DNA of 12,056 nucleotides, taken from NCBI GenBank assembly GCA_030605895.1, contig JAUWHL010000029.1:1-12056 (forward strand), given 5' to 3'. Under the pieces are notes generated by a model that saw only the letters and a list, made by a program, of their open reading frames with translations, had not been told where the DNA came from and searched no databases. Position numbers and translations under genes: made by a program. Origin of the DNA: Promethearchaeota archaeon. Its GTDB lineage: Archaea; Asgardarchaeota; Lokiarchaeia; Sigyniarchaeales; SOKP01. Of the stretch, positions 1-6,611 are shown in pieces; the first letter of the stretch is position 1; each line of letters starts with the position of its first letter.

Positions 1-3
1 ACT

Positions 4-1032
4 ATGGTAGATCCGAAGGATATTGATTTCTATTCATTAGGTTTTAATTTTATTGAAACAAAAACTATGTTTATGGCTACTCATAAGAATGGGAAATGGG
101 ACGAAGGAGAATTAATGCCATTTGGAAATTTTGAAATTTCACCTGCATCTAGTGTAATAAATTATGGACAAGGTATTTTTGAAGGAATGAAAGCCTTAAG
201 AGCTAAAAATGGAGAAATTACGTTATTTCGGCCTAAAGAAAATGCGAAGAGATTCAATTTTAGCGCTAGAAGGATGTTAATGCCTGAATATGATGTGGAT
301 AACTTTATTGATACCGTGAAGAGAGTTGTAAAGGAAAATGAAGAATATATTCCACCTTATGATAGTGGTGGTGCTTTATATATCCGGCCAATATTATTTG
401 GATATGGACCAATTTTAGGAGTAGCTTCAGCAGAAGAGTTTAAATTAATCATGTTTACAGTTCCCGTTGGTCCTTACTTTCCAGAAGGATTTAAAGGAAT
501 TAATTTGGAAATATCAAAAAAATATACGAGAGCCGCTCCGGGAGGGACTGGTTCAGCAAAGACAATATGTAATTATGCTGGGACAATGTTACCAGCAAAA
601 GAATCAAAAGCAAGAGGATTTGCCCAAATTCTTTATTTAGATGCGGTTCATATGGAATATATCGAGGAAGTCGGTGCTGCAAATTTTTTCGCAATGATTA
701 ATGGTAAATTAGCAACTCCAAGAAAGTCTGGTACGATTTTAGAAGGAATTACAAGAGAATCTATATTAGAATTAGCATCTAAAAAACTAGGGTTAGAGAT
801 TGAAGAGAGAGAGATATCTTATAAAGAACTATATGACGAGTCATGTACTGAAGTATTCTGTGCGGGAACAGCAGCAGTTATAACACCAATTGCATCAGTT
901 ACTTTAGAAGGTAAAGAACGGATATTTAATAACAGAGAACCAGGTGAAATAACAAATAAGGTATATAATTTATTGACGGGGATTCAAAGATTAGATATTG
1001 AAGATGAATTTGGCTGGATTACTAAGGTTTAA
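4..1032 (+). CDS. ilvE: Branched-chain amino acid aminotransferase, class II type
   Basis: PLP-dependent fold-type IV aminotransferase. It reversibly transfers the amino group between leucine, isoleucine or valine and 2-oxoglutarate, the last step of branched-chain amino acid synthesis in the cytosol. Visible signatures are YGQGIFEGMKA at residues 54-64, an arginine-rich RPILFGYGP stretch at 128-136, the Schiff-base lysine K186 in GTGSAKTICNYAG, EEVGAANFF at 221-229, and the phosphate-binding GTAAVITPI at 288-296. The protein ends in GWITKV, the usual C-terminus of this roughly 340-residue class, so 342 residues is full length. The ATG lies three bases from the window edge; its RBS and promoter cannot be seen, and a slightly more upstream start cannot be excluded. 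The downstream neighbour is convergent. Family assignment is firm; substrate preference is inferred from the family. Confidence 0.95.
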   Translation: MVDPKDIDFYSLGFNFIETKTMFMATHKNGKWDEGELMPFGNFEISPASSVINYGQGIFEGMKALRAKNGEITLFRPKENAKRFNFSARRMLMPEYDVDNFIDTVKRVVKENEEYIPPYDSGGALYIRPILFGYGPILGVASAEEFKLIMFTVPVGPYFPEGFKGINLEISKKYTRAAPGGTGSAKTICNYAGTMLPAKESKARGFAQILYLDAVHMEYIEEVGAANFFAMINGKLATPRKSGTILEGITRESILELASKKLGLEIEEREISYKELYDESCTEVFCAGTAAVITPIASVTLEGKERIFNNREPGEITNKVYNLLTGIQRLDIEDEFGWITKV

Positions 1033-1043
1033 TTTTTTTTTTT
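1033..1043 (+). terminator. T11 run after ilvE, archaeal-type terminator
   Basis: Eleven consecutive T residues follow the ilvE stop codon directly. Archaeal RNA polymerase commonly terminates at U-tracts without a hairpin, so this is a likely terminator for the plus strand. The run fills most of the 13-bp gap before the convergent GTPase gene, so read-through would make antisense RNA to it. Confidence 0.6.
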
Positions 1044-1045
1044 AA

Positions 1046-1555
1046 TTAATTTGAAATCCTTCTTAATAAAGAATTAAAAGCCTCTTTAACATTATATCCT
1101 GTTTTTGATGAGATTTTTAAATAACCTATTATGTTATTATATTTATTGATAATTTCTGAAACACACTTATCATAAACTTTACATTCATGAAGATTAATTA
1201 TATCACATTTTGTTCCTAATAAAAATGCTGAAATATTTCCATATTCATTTAATTTTTGTATCCATTGTTCTGCATTTTCAAGAGTGTTGAAGCGAGATAA
1301 ATCAAATAAAATAAATGCAGCAATAGACCCATCAACGAAATTGGTTAAAAGGTGTTTAAATTGATTTTGACCTGCAAAATCCCACATTACGAAATTATAC
1401 TCGTGCCCATTTACTGTGAGAGTTTTTGAAAAAAAATCAACTCCCTTAGTTAATTCACTATTACCATCGAACCTATCATGAATTAAACGAATGAGAAACG
1501 ATGTTTTCCCAACACCACCATCACCCGAAACAATGAGCTTTACTGTTTTTTTCAT
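1046..1555 (-). CDS. Rab/Ras-like small GTPase, minimal, no lipidation motif
   Basis: A 169-residue single-domain small GTPase, probably a molecular switch. All five G boxes are readable: P-loop GDGGVGKT (11-18), switch-I threonine T37 in TKGVDF (the Rab form of the motif), WDFAGQ (58-63) with the Ras Q61 equivalent at Q63, TKCD (115-118) and SSK (149-151). The catalytic glutamine is kept, so intrinsic GTPase activity is expected. Two changes stand out. The Rab WDTAGQ motif has T replaced by F60. NKxD reads TKCD, a form also seen in Rac-type GTPases. The protein stops at the end of the G domain (RRISN) without the hypervariable tail and C-terminal cysteines that anchor eukaryotic Rab and Ras to membranes. 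Such genes are strongly expanded in Asgard archaea. Its effectors and regulators are not evident from the neighbours. Confidence 0.93.
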   Translation of the reverse strand: MKKTVKLIVSGDGGVGKTSFLIRLIHDRFDGNSELTKGVDFFSKTLTVNGHEYNFVMWDFAGQNQFKHLLTNFVDGSIAAFILFDLSRFNTLENAEQWIQKLNEYGNISAFLLGTKCDIINLHECKVYDKCVSEIINKYNNIIGYLKISSKTGYNVKEAFNSLLRRISN

Positions 1556-1580
1556 ATTAATATTATCTATTTTATTTTAA

Positions 1581-1603
1581 ATATAAAAAAGTACTATAAA
1601 ATC
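1581..1603 (-). promoter_or_regulatory. Candidate TATA region for the GTPase gene
   Basis: Read on the minus strand this A+T-rich stretch holds two TATA-like boxes, TTTTATAGTAC and, nearer the gene, TTTATATTTAAA. The nearer one is centred about 29 nt upstream of the ATG at 1555, which would give a nearly leaderless mRNA; no Shine-Dalgarno is seen. In DNA this A+T-rich such boxes occur by chance, so this is a weak call. Confidence 0.3.
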
Positions 1604-1644
1604 TGATTTCCGTAATAATGGAACATAAAAAAAATTTTCTACTT

Positions 1645-1680
1645 ATTCTGTGTTTTTCTTTAATAGTATCTATTAATTGA
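1645..1680 (+). promoter_or_regulatory. Upstream element, copy A (CTGTNTTTTTCTTTAA...AATTGA)
   Basis: An A+T-rich stretch about 58 nt upstream of the ATG at 1739. It begins with attctg, runs through a T-rich tttttctttaa core and ends in taattga. A clearly similar stretch lies at 5083-5115 before another lineage-type gene. After the shared ctttaa, 12 of the next 17 positions match between the copies by eye. A second TATA-like copy, tctttatagtat, follows about 25 nt downstream. It may be a TATA-containing promoter type or chance similarity. Confidence 0.3.
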
Positions 1681-1738
1681 ATCTTTATAGTATTCATATA
1701 GCAAAAAAATAAAACATAAGAAATCCCATTAACTTTTG

Positions 1739-2623
1739 ATGCAAAAATTTACAATTAATGCATTTCTCGACCTTAGATTAGAAGATGGGAGAACAAACAT
1801 ATATGTAAACAATAAATTATTTATGCATTGTAAATACATTTTATTGAACATTCCTATAGATAAAATTGAAGATTTCGAAAGGATTGATTCAATAGATGAG
1901 ATTGTAGAAATAATCGATGGACATTTTAAAATTTCTGGTGAAAATCAGGTTAAAATTTCTCCAAAAACGATATTCTGGGCTCATTGTTCAAATCTTCAAG
2001 TATGGTATGAAAATGATTATAATTCATGTTTGCTCCATAGAAATTTAGCATTTCCTTTAGTTAAGGCGTTGACTAAGGCAGGAGATAAGCTTGCAGCGTC
2101 AGTTTTTAAAGAAGAGGTGGCTAAAAGATTTGAAAACAGTAATATAAAAGTGAACCAGTTTTTATTAAATAACAGGTATTTGGATTGCCTAAATAAAGAC
2201 GAATTAAGTATTTTACTAGTACAGACGAAATCGAACCTAATTAATAGTGTTATTAGCCAACTCAAAAAATTTATGAAATCGCCTCTTGTAAATTACAGAG
2301 AAATAAAAGAATTAATAGATATTTTACTTTTCATCGATTTAAAATATGATCAAAAATACATTTTTTGTGTTCTTAATAACTTAAATAAGAAATTTAGAAC
2401 TCATTTTGCTCGTTTTTTGACACTCCATCTAAACTATAAAGAGTTTGATAATTATAAAATCCCCTATGGGAAATTTATAACCTATTTTGAAGAAGTTCTT
2501 AACTATTTATATGAAACATATCCTGAAATTAATGAATTTCTAAAAGTTATCGATTCTGGTTTTATAAACAGTTCTCTTTCTTTAGATGAGAAGCGATCAT
2601 ACGGTTATGTTTCTTATCTTTAA
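1739..2623 (+). CDS. HCSNLQ-motif protein of unknown function, Lokiarchaeal type
   Basis: A 294-residue protein of unknown function. I use the ATG at 1739; a TTG directly before it at 1736 would add one residue, and an in-frame TAA sits at 1730. The core, roughly residues 73-130, carries ISPKTIFWAHCSNLQVWYE, then NDYNSCLLHRNLAFPLVKAL, then KAGDKLAASVFKEEVAKRFE. I recognise this block from many Asgard, mainly Lokiarchaeal, proteins, where it is often joined to leucine-rich repeats; here no repeats follow. The N-terminus resembles a small beta-sheet domain (TINAFLDLRLEDGRTNIYVNN). The C-terminal half is helical and rich in leucine and lysine. No signal peptide, membrane segment or catalytic motif is visible. 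The conserved W, H, C, N and R residues could form a binding site, but that is inference. It sits alone between a divergent GTPase and a convergent acetyltransferase. Confidence 0.85.
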   Translation: MQKFTINAFLDLRLEDGRTNIYVNNKLFMHCKYILLNIPIDKIEDFERIDSIDEIVEIIDGHFKISGENQVKISPKTIFWAHCSNLQVWYENDYNSCLLHRNLAFPLVKALTKAGDKLAASVFKEEVAKRFENSNIKVNQFLLNNRYLDCLNKDELSILLVQTKSNLINSVISQLKKFMKSPLVNYREIKELIDILLFIDLKYDQKYIFCVLNNLNKKFRTHFARFLTLHLNYKEFDNYKIPYGKFITYFEEVLNYLYETYPEINEFLKVIDSGFINSSLSLDEKRSYGYVSYL

Positions 2624-2654
2624 GATTTTGAAAATTTTTGGAACACCTATTATT

Positions 2655-3440
2655 TTATTGCTTAAAAGATTTCTCAAGATAATAATAACTATAAGCTTTC
2701 TTAAATCCTAGCTTTGTATATAAATCCATAGCTTCTTTATTCTCAATTTCAACTTGTAGCCATATAGTTTTAACTCCGTTTAGTATTCCCCATTCATTTA
2801 TAATTTTAAAAAACATTGAAGTAGCAATTTTTTGCTGCCGAACATCTGGATCTACTAGTAAATCAGCTATATATAAAAATCCATGGGGATCTAATATTCC
2901 CATTAGAGTTCCTACAACTTTACTTTCATATTCGACTACTATAAAACGTTTTTGTGGAATTATAATTCTATATGATAATGCTTCTAAAACATTCTGGGCG
3001 TGTTGACTTCTTTTAGAATATTTTTCTAAAAAAGTTGATAATTTATTTACTCTTTCAGAATAAAAAAAGTATGAAAAATCCTCATTATTTATTTCATTTC
3101 TTAATTCTTGAATCGAGGCTATCATTGTATGGGTAATACAGCCTGCTTGATGATATCCCTGTTCTAATAATTTAGCATCTAAACCGTCTGGTTCAAAATA
3201 TTCCGGAATTGTAAAAATTGTTGGTAAATTATAGGTCTGATAAGCTTTTTCAACAAATTTTATATCTCTATCCAAGTTATTTAAGTCACCAGTGTAATTT
3301 ATAGGGAAAACAGAATTTGCACGGGATGTCACTCCTTCAGTAAACCGTAATACCCACCCGTTTAAGAAGTAATAATGTTGGGCAGGCCAAGAATTCATTA
3401 AAATTTCTTGTAATTTCTTGAAATCTTTAATTTTCAACAT
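2655..3440 (-). CDS. GNAT-family N-acetyltransferase, two-part, degenerate CoA loop
   Basis: A 261-residue GNAT-superfamily protein expected to acetylate an amine using acetyl-CoA. The C-terminal half is a recognisable GNAT fold: FIVVEYESKVVGTLMGI (166-182), FLYIADLLVDPDVR (188-201), and the final ENKEAMDLYTKLGFKKAYSY (233-252). The N-terminal part carries WPAQHYYFLNGWVLRFTEGV (19-37) and TSRANSVFP, typical of a two-domain GNAT subgroup related to mycobacterial Rv0428c-type proteins. The pyrophosphate-binding loop, normally R/Q-x-x-G-x-G/A, reads R201-QQKIA with lysine in place of the first glycine, which may weaken CoA binding. The ATG is preceded by AGAAGGTTGAG, a partial Shine-Dalgarno. 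It is divergent from the HAD phosphatase gene with a 109-bp gap. The substrate is unknown. Confidence 0.88.
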   Translation of the reverse strand: MLKIKDFKKLQEILMNSWPAQHYYFLNGWVLRFTEGVTSRANSVFPINYTGDLNNLDRDIKFVEKAYQTYNLPTIFTIPEYFEPDGLDAKLLEQGYHQAGCITHTMIASIQELRNEINNEDFSYFFYSERVNKLSTFLEKYSKRSQHAQNVLEALSYRIIIPQKRFIVVEYESKVVGTLMGILDPHGFLYIADLLVDPDVRQQKIATSMFFKIINEWGILNGVKTIWLQVEIENKEAMDLYTKLGFKKAYSYYYLEKSFKQ

Positions 3441-3549
3441 ATTTTCTCAACCTTCTATTCTATTTAGATCGAATTTTATATTAAAAAAAAAATTTATTTA
3501 TATTTGCTTATTTTGTATTTTAATTCAGTTCATTAGATAGCATTAAATT

Positions 3550-4155
3550 ATGATAAAAAACATAATTTTTGATTTGGGTAATGTATTATTAAATTTCAAA
3601 CCAGAGACATTTTTACTTAGATATACTAAAGATGAACAATATATCCAAAATTTTATTTCTAAAGTAATTAGAAACAAAATTTGGTTTCGTTTAGATCGCG
3701 GAACTATTTCGCTTGAAAACGCTAAAGAAGAGTTTATTAGGAAATATCCTGAAGATAATAGCTTTTTAATCACGTTTTTTGAGCATTGGATGGAAATGCT
3801 CACCCCAATACAAGAAAATGTAAAAATATTATGTGATTTAAAAGCTAACGGTTATAATACTTATATTTTATCTAATTATATAGAAGAAGCATTTGAGATT
3901 ACAGAAAAAAAATACGATTTCTTTTCACTTTTTAATGGGAAAATAATTTCAGGCCAAGAAAAGGTTATTAAACCTGAAATTGAAATTTATCAAAAATTAA
4001 TTGATAAATATAATTTAGTGCCAGAAGAATGTGTTTTTATTGATGATATTCGCTCATTTTTATTTCGTGCGAGGAAATTAAAGATGAAAACAATCTTGTA
4101 TACACCAGATACAGACTTAAGGACAGAATTGAGAAAATTAGATATAAGTGTTTAA
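3550..4155 (+). CDS. HAD-superfamily phosphatase, YihX-like
   Basis: A 201-residue HAD hydrolase, probably a phosphatase on a small phosphorylated metabolite such as a sugar phosphate. Motif I is FDLGNVL with nucleophile D8; the usual second Asp two residues on is G10, as in E. coli YihX (glucose-1-phosphate phosphatase) and its relatives. Motif II is ILSNY with S108, motif III is K141 in VIKPEIEIY, and motif IV is FIDDI with D165 and D166. A helical cap lies at about residues 20-85. Overall length and motif order match YihX closely (for example RGTIS after the first cap helices). The absent general-acid Asp is a subgroup feature and not evidence of decay. The gene converges on the AAC(3)-like gene with only 8 bp between the stop codons. 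No Shine-Dalgarno is seen. Confidence 0.9.
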   Translation: MIKNIIFDLGNVLLNFKPETFLLRYTKDEQYIQNFISKVIRNKIWFRLDRGTISLENAKEEFIRKYPEDNSFLITFFEHWMEMLTPIQENVKILCDLKANGYNTYILSNYIEEAFEITEKKYDFFSLFNGKIISGQEKVIKPEIEIYQKLIDKYNLVPEECVFIDDIRSFLFRARKLKMKTILYTPDTDLRTELRKLDISV

Positions 4156-4163
4156 AAATTATA

Positions 4164-5003
4164 TTACATAGCTGGTCGATTTTCTTTAAACCATTCAATG
4201 GCAAAATCTACAATTTCTCTTTGTGATAATAATCTAGCATCAGTAATTCCAACTTTACTTGGAATATAATTTATTTTTGATTCGTAATCTTTTCCTAATT
4301 GCTCAAAATCATCCATATTAAGTTCAAATTCTTCCCATTCTGTCCATTGTCTTTTATTATTTACTAGTATTGCAGATCCATTTAATTTATATCGCTTTTT
4401 AAAGAAATTGCTTCGATATTCTGCAAGATGTAGGGATGTATTGTTTTCATGAGAAACTCCAAGTAATAAAATGTGTCCATCAAGTTCATAAATTCGAGCT
4501 AAAGGAGAATCTTCACCAAGATCTGCAAGTAGTTCATGATTTTTTGTAATTATTTCTGCGTATTTTCCCCATGCCGCAAACGACGATACAGGATGATTAC
4601 TACGAACAACATTAGGCCATTTTATAAAAGTTTCTACGATAATCCCCATTCCTCTGGTAGGTGTTATTTCGGGATTATAAGCAGGCATTTCGTTCCGAAT
4701 TATCTCCCACCAATTTTCAGGAACAGGTGGATTTTCCCATTGAGATGGATCTGAATTATCACTTGAAAATGTGGGCATAATTAGGGTTCCTTCTGATGTA
4801 AGAATATGCATTAGCGCACTTATAACAGCCACGGGGCCACCAACAGTCCAACCTATCTTACTTAATGAACTATGCATTATTACTACTATTCCAGGTTTAA
4901 TTCCAAGCGTTTTAAAATCCTGTTTCAATGTGGTTACTGTATTAGGATATTGAGTAGATTTAATAACTTCCTTCTCAGATCTTTTGTTATGTTCAGCGTC
5001 CAT
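4164..5003 (-). CDS. AAC(3)-family N-acetyltransferase (YokD-like)
   Basis: A 279-residue member of the aminoglycoside 3-N-acetyltransferase family, which uses acetyl-CoA to acetylate an amino group. Family landmarks are HSSLSKIGWTVGGPVAVISA (44-63), GTLIMPTFS (72-80), TRGMGIIVETF (116-126), RSNHPVSSFAAWGK (134-147), EDSPLARIYELDGHILLLGV (164-183) and HENNTSLHLAEYRS (185-198), which carries the conserved histidine and glutamate near the active site. Length is normal for the family and all main blocks are intact, so the enzyme is probably active. Chromosomal members such as Bacillus YokD and FrbF act on substrates other than clinical aminoglycosides, so a resistance role should not be assumed; aminoglycosides target ribosomes that archaea resist by other means. 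The ATG lacks a Shine-Dalgarno and has an A+T-rich TATA-like stretch about 25 nt upstream. Confidence 0.92.
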   Translation of the reverse strand: MDAEHNKRSEKEVIKSTQYPNTVTTLKQDFKTLGIKPGIVVIMHSSLSKIGWTVGGPVAVISALMHILTSEGTLIMPTFSSDNSDPSQWENPPVPENWWEIIRNEMPAYNPEITPTRGMGIIVETFIKWPNVVRSNHPVSSFAAWGKYAEIITKNHELLADLGEDSPLARIYELDGHILLLGVSHENNTSLHLAEYRSNFFKKRYKLNGSAILVNNKRQWTEWEEFELNMDDFEQLGKDYESKINYIPSKVGITDARLLSQREIVDFAIEWFKENRPAM

Positions 5004-5082
5004 GAAGATATTGAATATTTAAAATTAAATAAGATTTTTGATTAAAGGGTTTTTGATTTTTCGACAAAAATACTAAATCCAT

Positions 5083-5115
5083 ACTCTGTTTTTCTTTAAA
5101 AATATACAATAATTG
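5083..5115 (+). promoter_or_regulatory. Upstream element, copy B, containing a TATA box
   Basis: Similar to the element at 1645-1680, with actctgtttttctttaa then an A+T stretch ending in aattga. Inside it, TTTAAAAATATA (5095-5106) is centred about 24 nt before the ATG at 5124, the right distance for a leaderless archaeal transcript starting at or near the start codon. Confidence 0.4.
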
Positions 5116-5123
5116 ATAGAAGT

Positions 5124-5846
5124 ATGGTTGACAATCATAGTTATAGTTTTTTTGGTCAAAAAGTAGGATTGATTATTCAAAGTGCTTCTAAAAATGAACC
5201 TTTTATCTTTTTTAGGCTTATTAAGAGCAAAAATGATGGATCTTGGGAAAAACCTAGCAACGGAGAAGGCAAAATAATTAAATTCTCTTTAGAAGAATTG
5301 GTTTGGATTATTCGAGTGCTTACAAAAGGGGTAAATTCATGGTCAAGTTATCATACTTACAAGGATAATAAAACTCAGATATCATTCAAATGGGAGGATG
5401 GAGAAAAGGCGAAACTTTGGATTCATATCGGTTCTTATTCAAAGGTGCTAGAGTATTCTCAATTTAAAATATTTGAAATGCTACTAAAGCACATACTAAA
5501 AGAAAAAATAGAATTTGCTACTGTTCTTAATAGTTCAAAGAGGAGTAATGTCAAAAAATTAAACAATATCGTTGTACAAGAAGAAATTATTTTGGATACT
5601 GGCAATAATGTTAAAATGAATAACGATTTTAAAGGTTATAATGATGGAAAGCCTAGTGAGATTAAAGAAATAGCTGGAACAATTAAAGGTGAAACTGATA
5701 AAGCCTTGCTTATTCAATTTGAAAATGAAGCAGAAGTCTGGATACCAAAATCCACAATTCATTCGGGATTTAATGATGTAAAGAACCTTGTTCAAAAATT
5801 CTCTATTGATAGTTGGATTTTAAAAAAAAATAAAGTTGTGTCTTAA
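5124..5846 (+). CDS. Two-domain protein, possible nucleic-acid-binding role
   Basis: A 240-residue protein that I cannot assign to a named family. Residues about 5-135 read as alternating beta strands followed by an amphipathic helix: FIFFRLIKSKNDGSWEKPS, GKIIKFSLEELVWIIRVL, WSSYHTYKDNKTQISFKW, KLWIHIGSYSKVL, then EMLLKHILKEKIEFATVL. The strand-rich half, the charged KWEDG turn and the closing helix recall ssDNA-binding folds such as PC4/Whirly or ThermoDBP; this is fold intuition without sequence proof. A polar linker (136-178) leads to a small C-terminal module, about 181-237: AGTIKGETDKALLIQFEN, EVWIPKSTI, SIDSWILKKNK. The 'EKAxLxxF...EVWIPKSxI...WIxKKN' pattern recurs in small beta modules of bacterial and phage proteins. 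No signal peptide or membrane segment is present. It probably starts leaderless. A possible 44-codon ORF follows after 12 nt. Confidence 0.85.
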   Translation: MVDNHSYSFFGQKVGLIIQSASKNEPFIFFRLIKSKNDGSWEKPSNGEGKIIKFSLEELVWIIRVLTKGVNSWSSYHTYKDNKTQISFKWEDGEKAKLWIHIGSYSKVLEYSQFKIFEMLLKHILKEKIEFATVLNSSKRSNVKKLNNIVVQEEIILDTGNNVKMNNDFKGYNDGKPSEIKEIAGTIKGETDKALLIQFENEAEVWIPKSTIHSGFNDVKNLVQKFSIDSWILKKNKVVS

Positions 5847-6147
5847 CACTCGGAAATAATGCCTGAATCTGAAGAACTTAATAGAGAAAAATATAGATTT
5901 ATAATCTATCATGGACATATTCATATATTAGCAAAAAATGAAGATTCTGAAGAACCAGATGATATACATAATAAAAAAATTCCTAAATTCTAATTTATTT
6001 CTGTACAAAAGACATTTTTGAAAAATCCCTGAAAAGCCTTAAGACTTTAATAAATGGGTCGAACACGTCGAGGAATATGAAGATCTGTTGAAAAGATGTA
6101 ATTTACTCTTAATGCATAAATTTTATCGTAGTTTTTTTGTTAATCTT
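5847..6147. other. 301-bp stretch without a confident gene
   Basis: This stretch holds the possible 44-aa ORF (5859-5993). Beyond it, two overlapping plus-strand frames look protein-like. One reads CTKDIFEKSLKSLKTLIN from about 6002 to 6052. The other reads DFNKWVEHVEEYEDLLKRC from 6043 to about 6099. The switch falls at an A/T-rich run near 6046-6054. This could be the remnant of a frameshifted coding region, but both frames lack a good start. Confidence 0.25.
5859..5993 (+). CDS. Possible 44-aa acidic microprotein
   Basis: An ATG-initiated ORF of 44 codons that starts 12 nt after the stop of the 240-aa gene and could be co-transcribed with it. The product starts MPESEELNREKYRFIIYHGH, continues IHILAKNEDSEEPDD and ends NKKIPKF. 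It has a short hydrophobic, strand-like centre (RFIIYHGHIHIL) with three histidines between charged ends, so it is not simple low-complexity sequence. The only ribosome-binding hint is cgga before the ATG. No family is recognised. It may be a real small protein or a chance ORF; amino-acid composition and spacing make me lean slightly towards real. Confidence 0.4.
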   Translation: MPESEELNREKYRFIIYHGHIHILAKNEDSEEPDDIHNKKIPKF

Positions 6148-6558
6148 TTATACTACTTTTTTAACCTTAAAAATTGAAAACGTACCATATGCTTTAGAAA
6201 CAAGAGTTCCATTACTCATGATTTCTGATTCAAGAATTCCTATACTTCTACCTTTATGGATTACACTTGTATCACAGATTAGAGTTCCTTCTCTAATAGG
6301 TTTAAAATAAGTTATTTTAATCTCTACAGTAGCACATAATTCATCTTTTTCTAATAGAGAATATAATGCACCTCCCATACCTGTATCTGCCATTGAATAT
6401 AAGACACCTCCATGAAGTGTTTTATGTGGATTCATCAATTTTTCTGCTACCTCTAGGACACACTGTGAATGTCCATTGCCATATTTAGTAAACTTTAACC
6501 CAATTAAGTCTCCAAAGGGATGAAATCCCTTTGCATGAAAAACGGTCTTTTTAGACAT
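6148..6558 (-). CDS. PaaI-type hotdog acyl-CoA thioesterase
   Basis: A 136-residue single hotdog-fold protein of the PaaI/4HBT family, expected to hydrolyse an acyl- or aryl-CoA thioester in the cytosol as a homotetramer. The family signature is complete: N43 in LMNPHKTLHGG, H49-G50-G51, and D58 in YSMADTGMGGAL. The spacing of N, H and D equals that of the E. coli PaaI active site. CATVEIKITYFKPIREGTL (75-93) is the typical central strand pair, and the protein closes with AYGTFSIFKV. Length is normal, and the ATG is the first in frame. It lies 53 bp downstream of the zinc-finger gene on the same strand, so co-transcription is possible. TATA-like CTATAAAG in that gap could serve as its own promoter. 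The substrate is unknown; phenylacetate genes are absent nearby, so a role in phenylacetate breakdown is not supported. Confidence 0.93.
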   Translation of the reverse strand: MSKKTVFHAKGFHPFGDLIGLKFTKYGNGHSQCVLEVAEKLMNPHKTLHGGVLYSMADTGMGGALYSLLEKDELCATVEIKITYFKPIREGTLICDTSVIHKGRSIGILESEIMSNGTLVSKAYGTFSIFKVKKVV

Positions 6559-6611
6559 ACTCTATGTAAATATTATTGAAATTTAACCTTTATGAGGATA
6601 GCTTTATAGAT

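Noticed and set aside
500..694. Open frame on the minus strand inside the aminotransferase gene
   Set aside because: It lies antisense within a clearly conserved enzyme gene, and its hydrophobic, leucine-rich product looks like an artefact of A+T-rich complementary codons.
1608..1623. Imperfect inverted repeat TTCC...GGAA between the GTPase and HCSNLQ genes
   Set aside because: Only four bases per arm with a long mismatched centre; expected by chance.
4164..5003. Antibiotic resistance gene
   Set aside because: AAC(3) family membership alone does not show resistance; chromosomal homologues act on other substrates and no mobile context is present.
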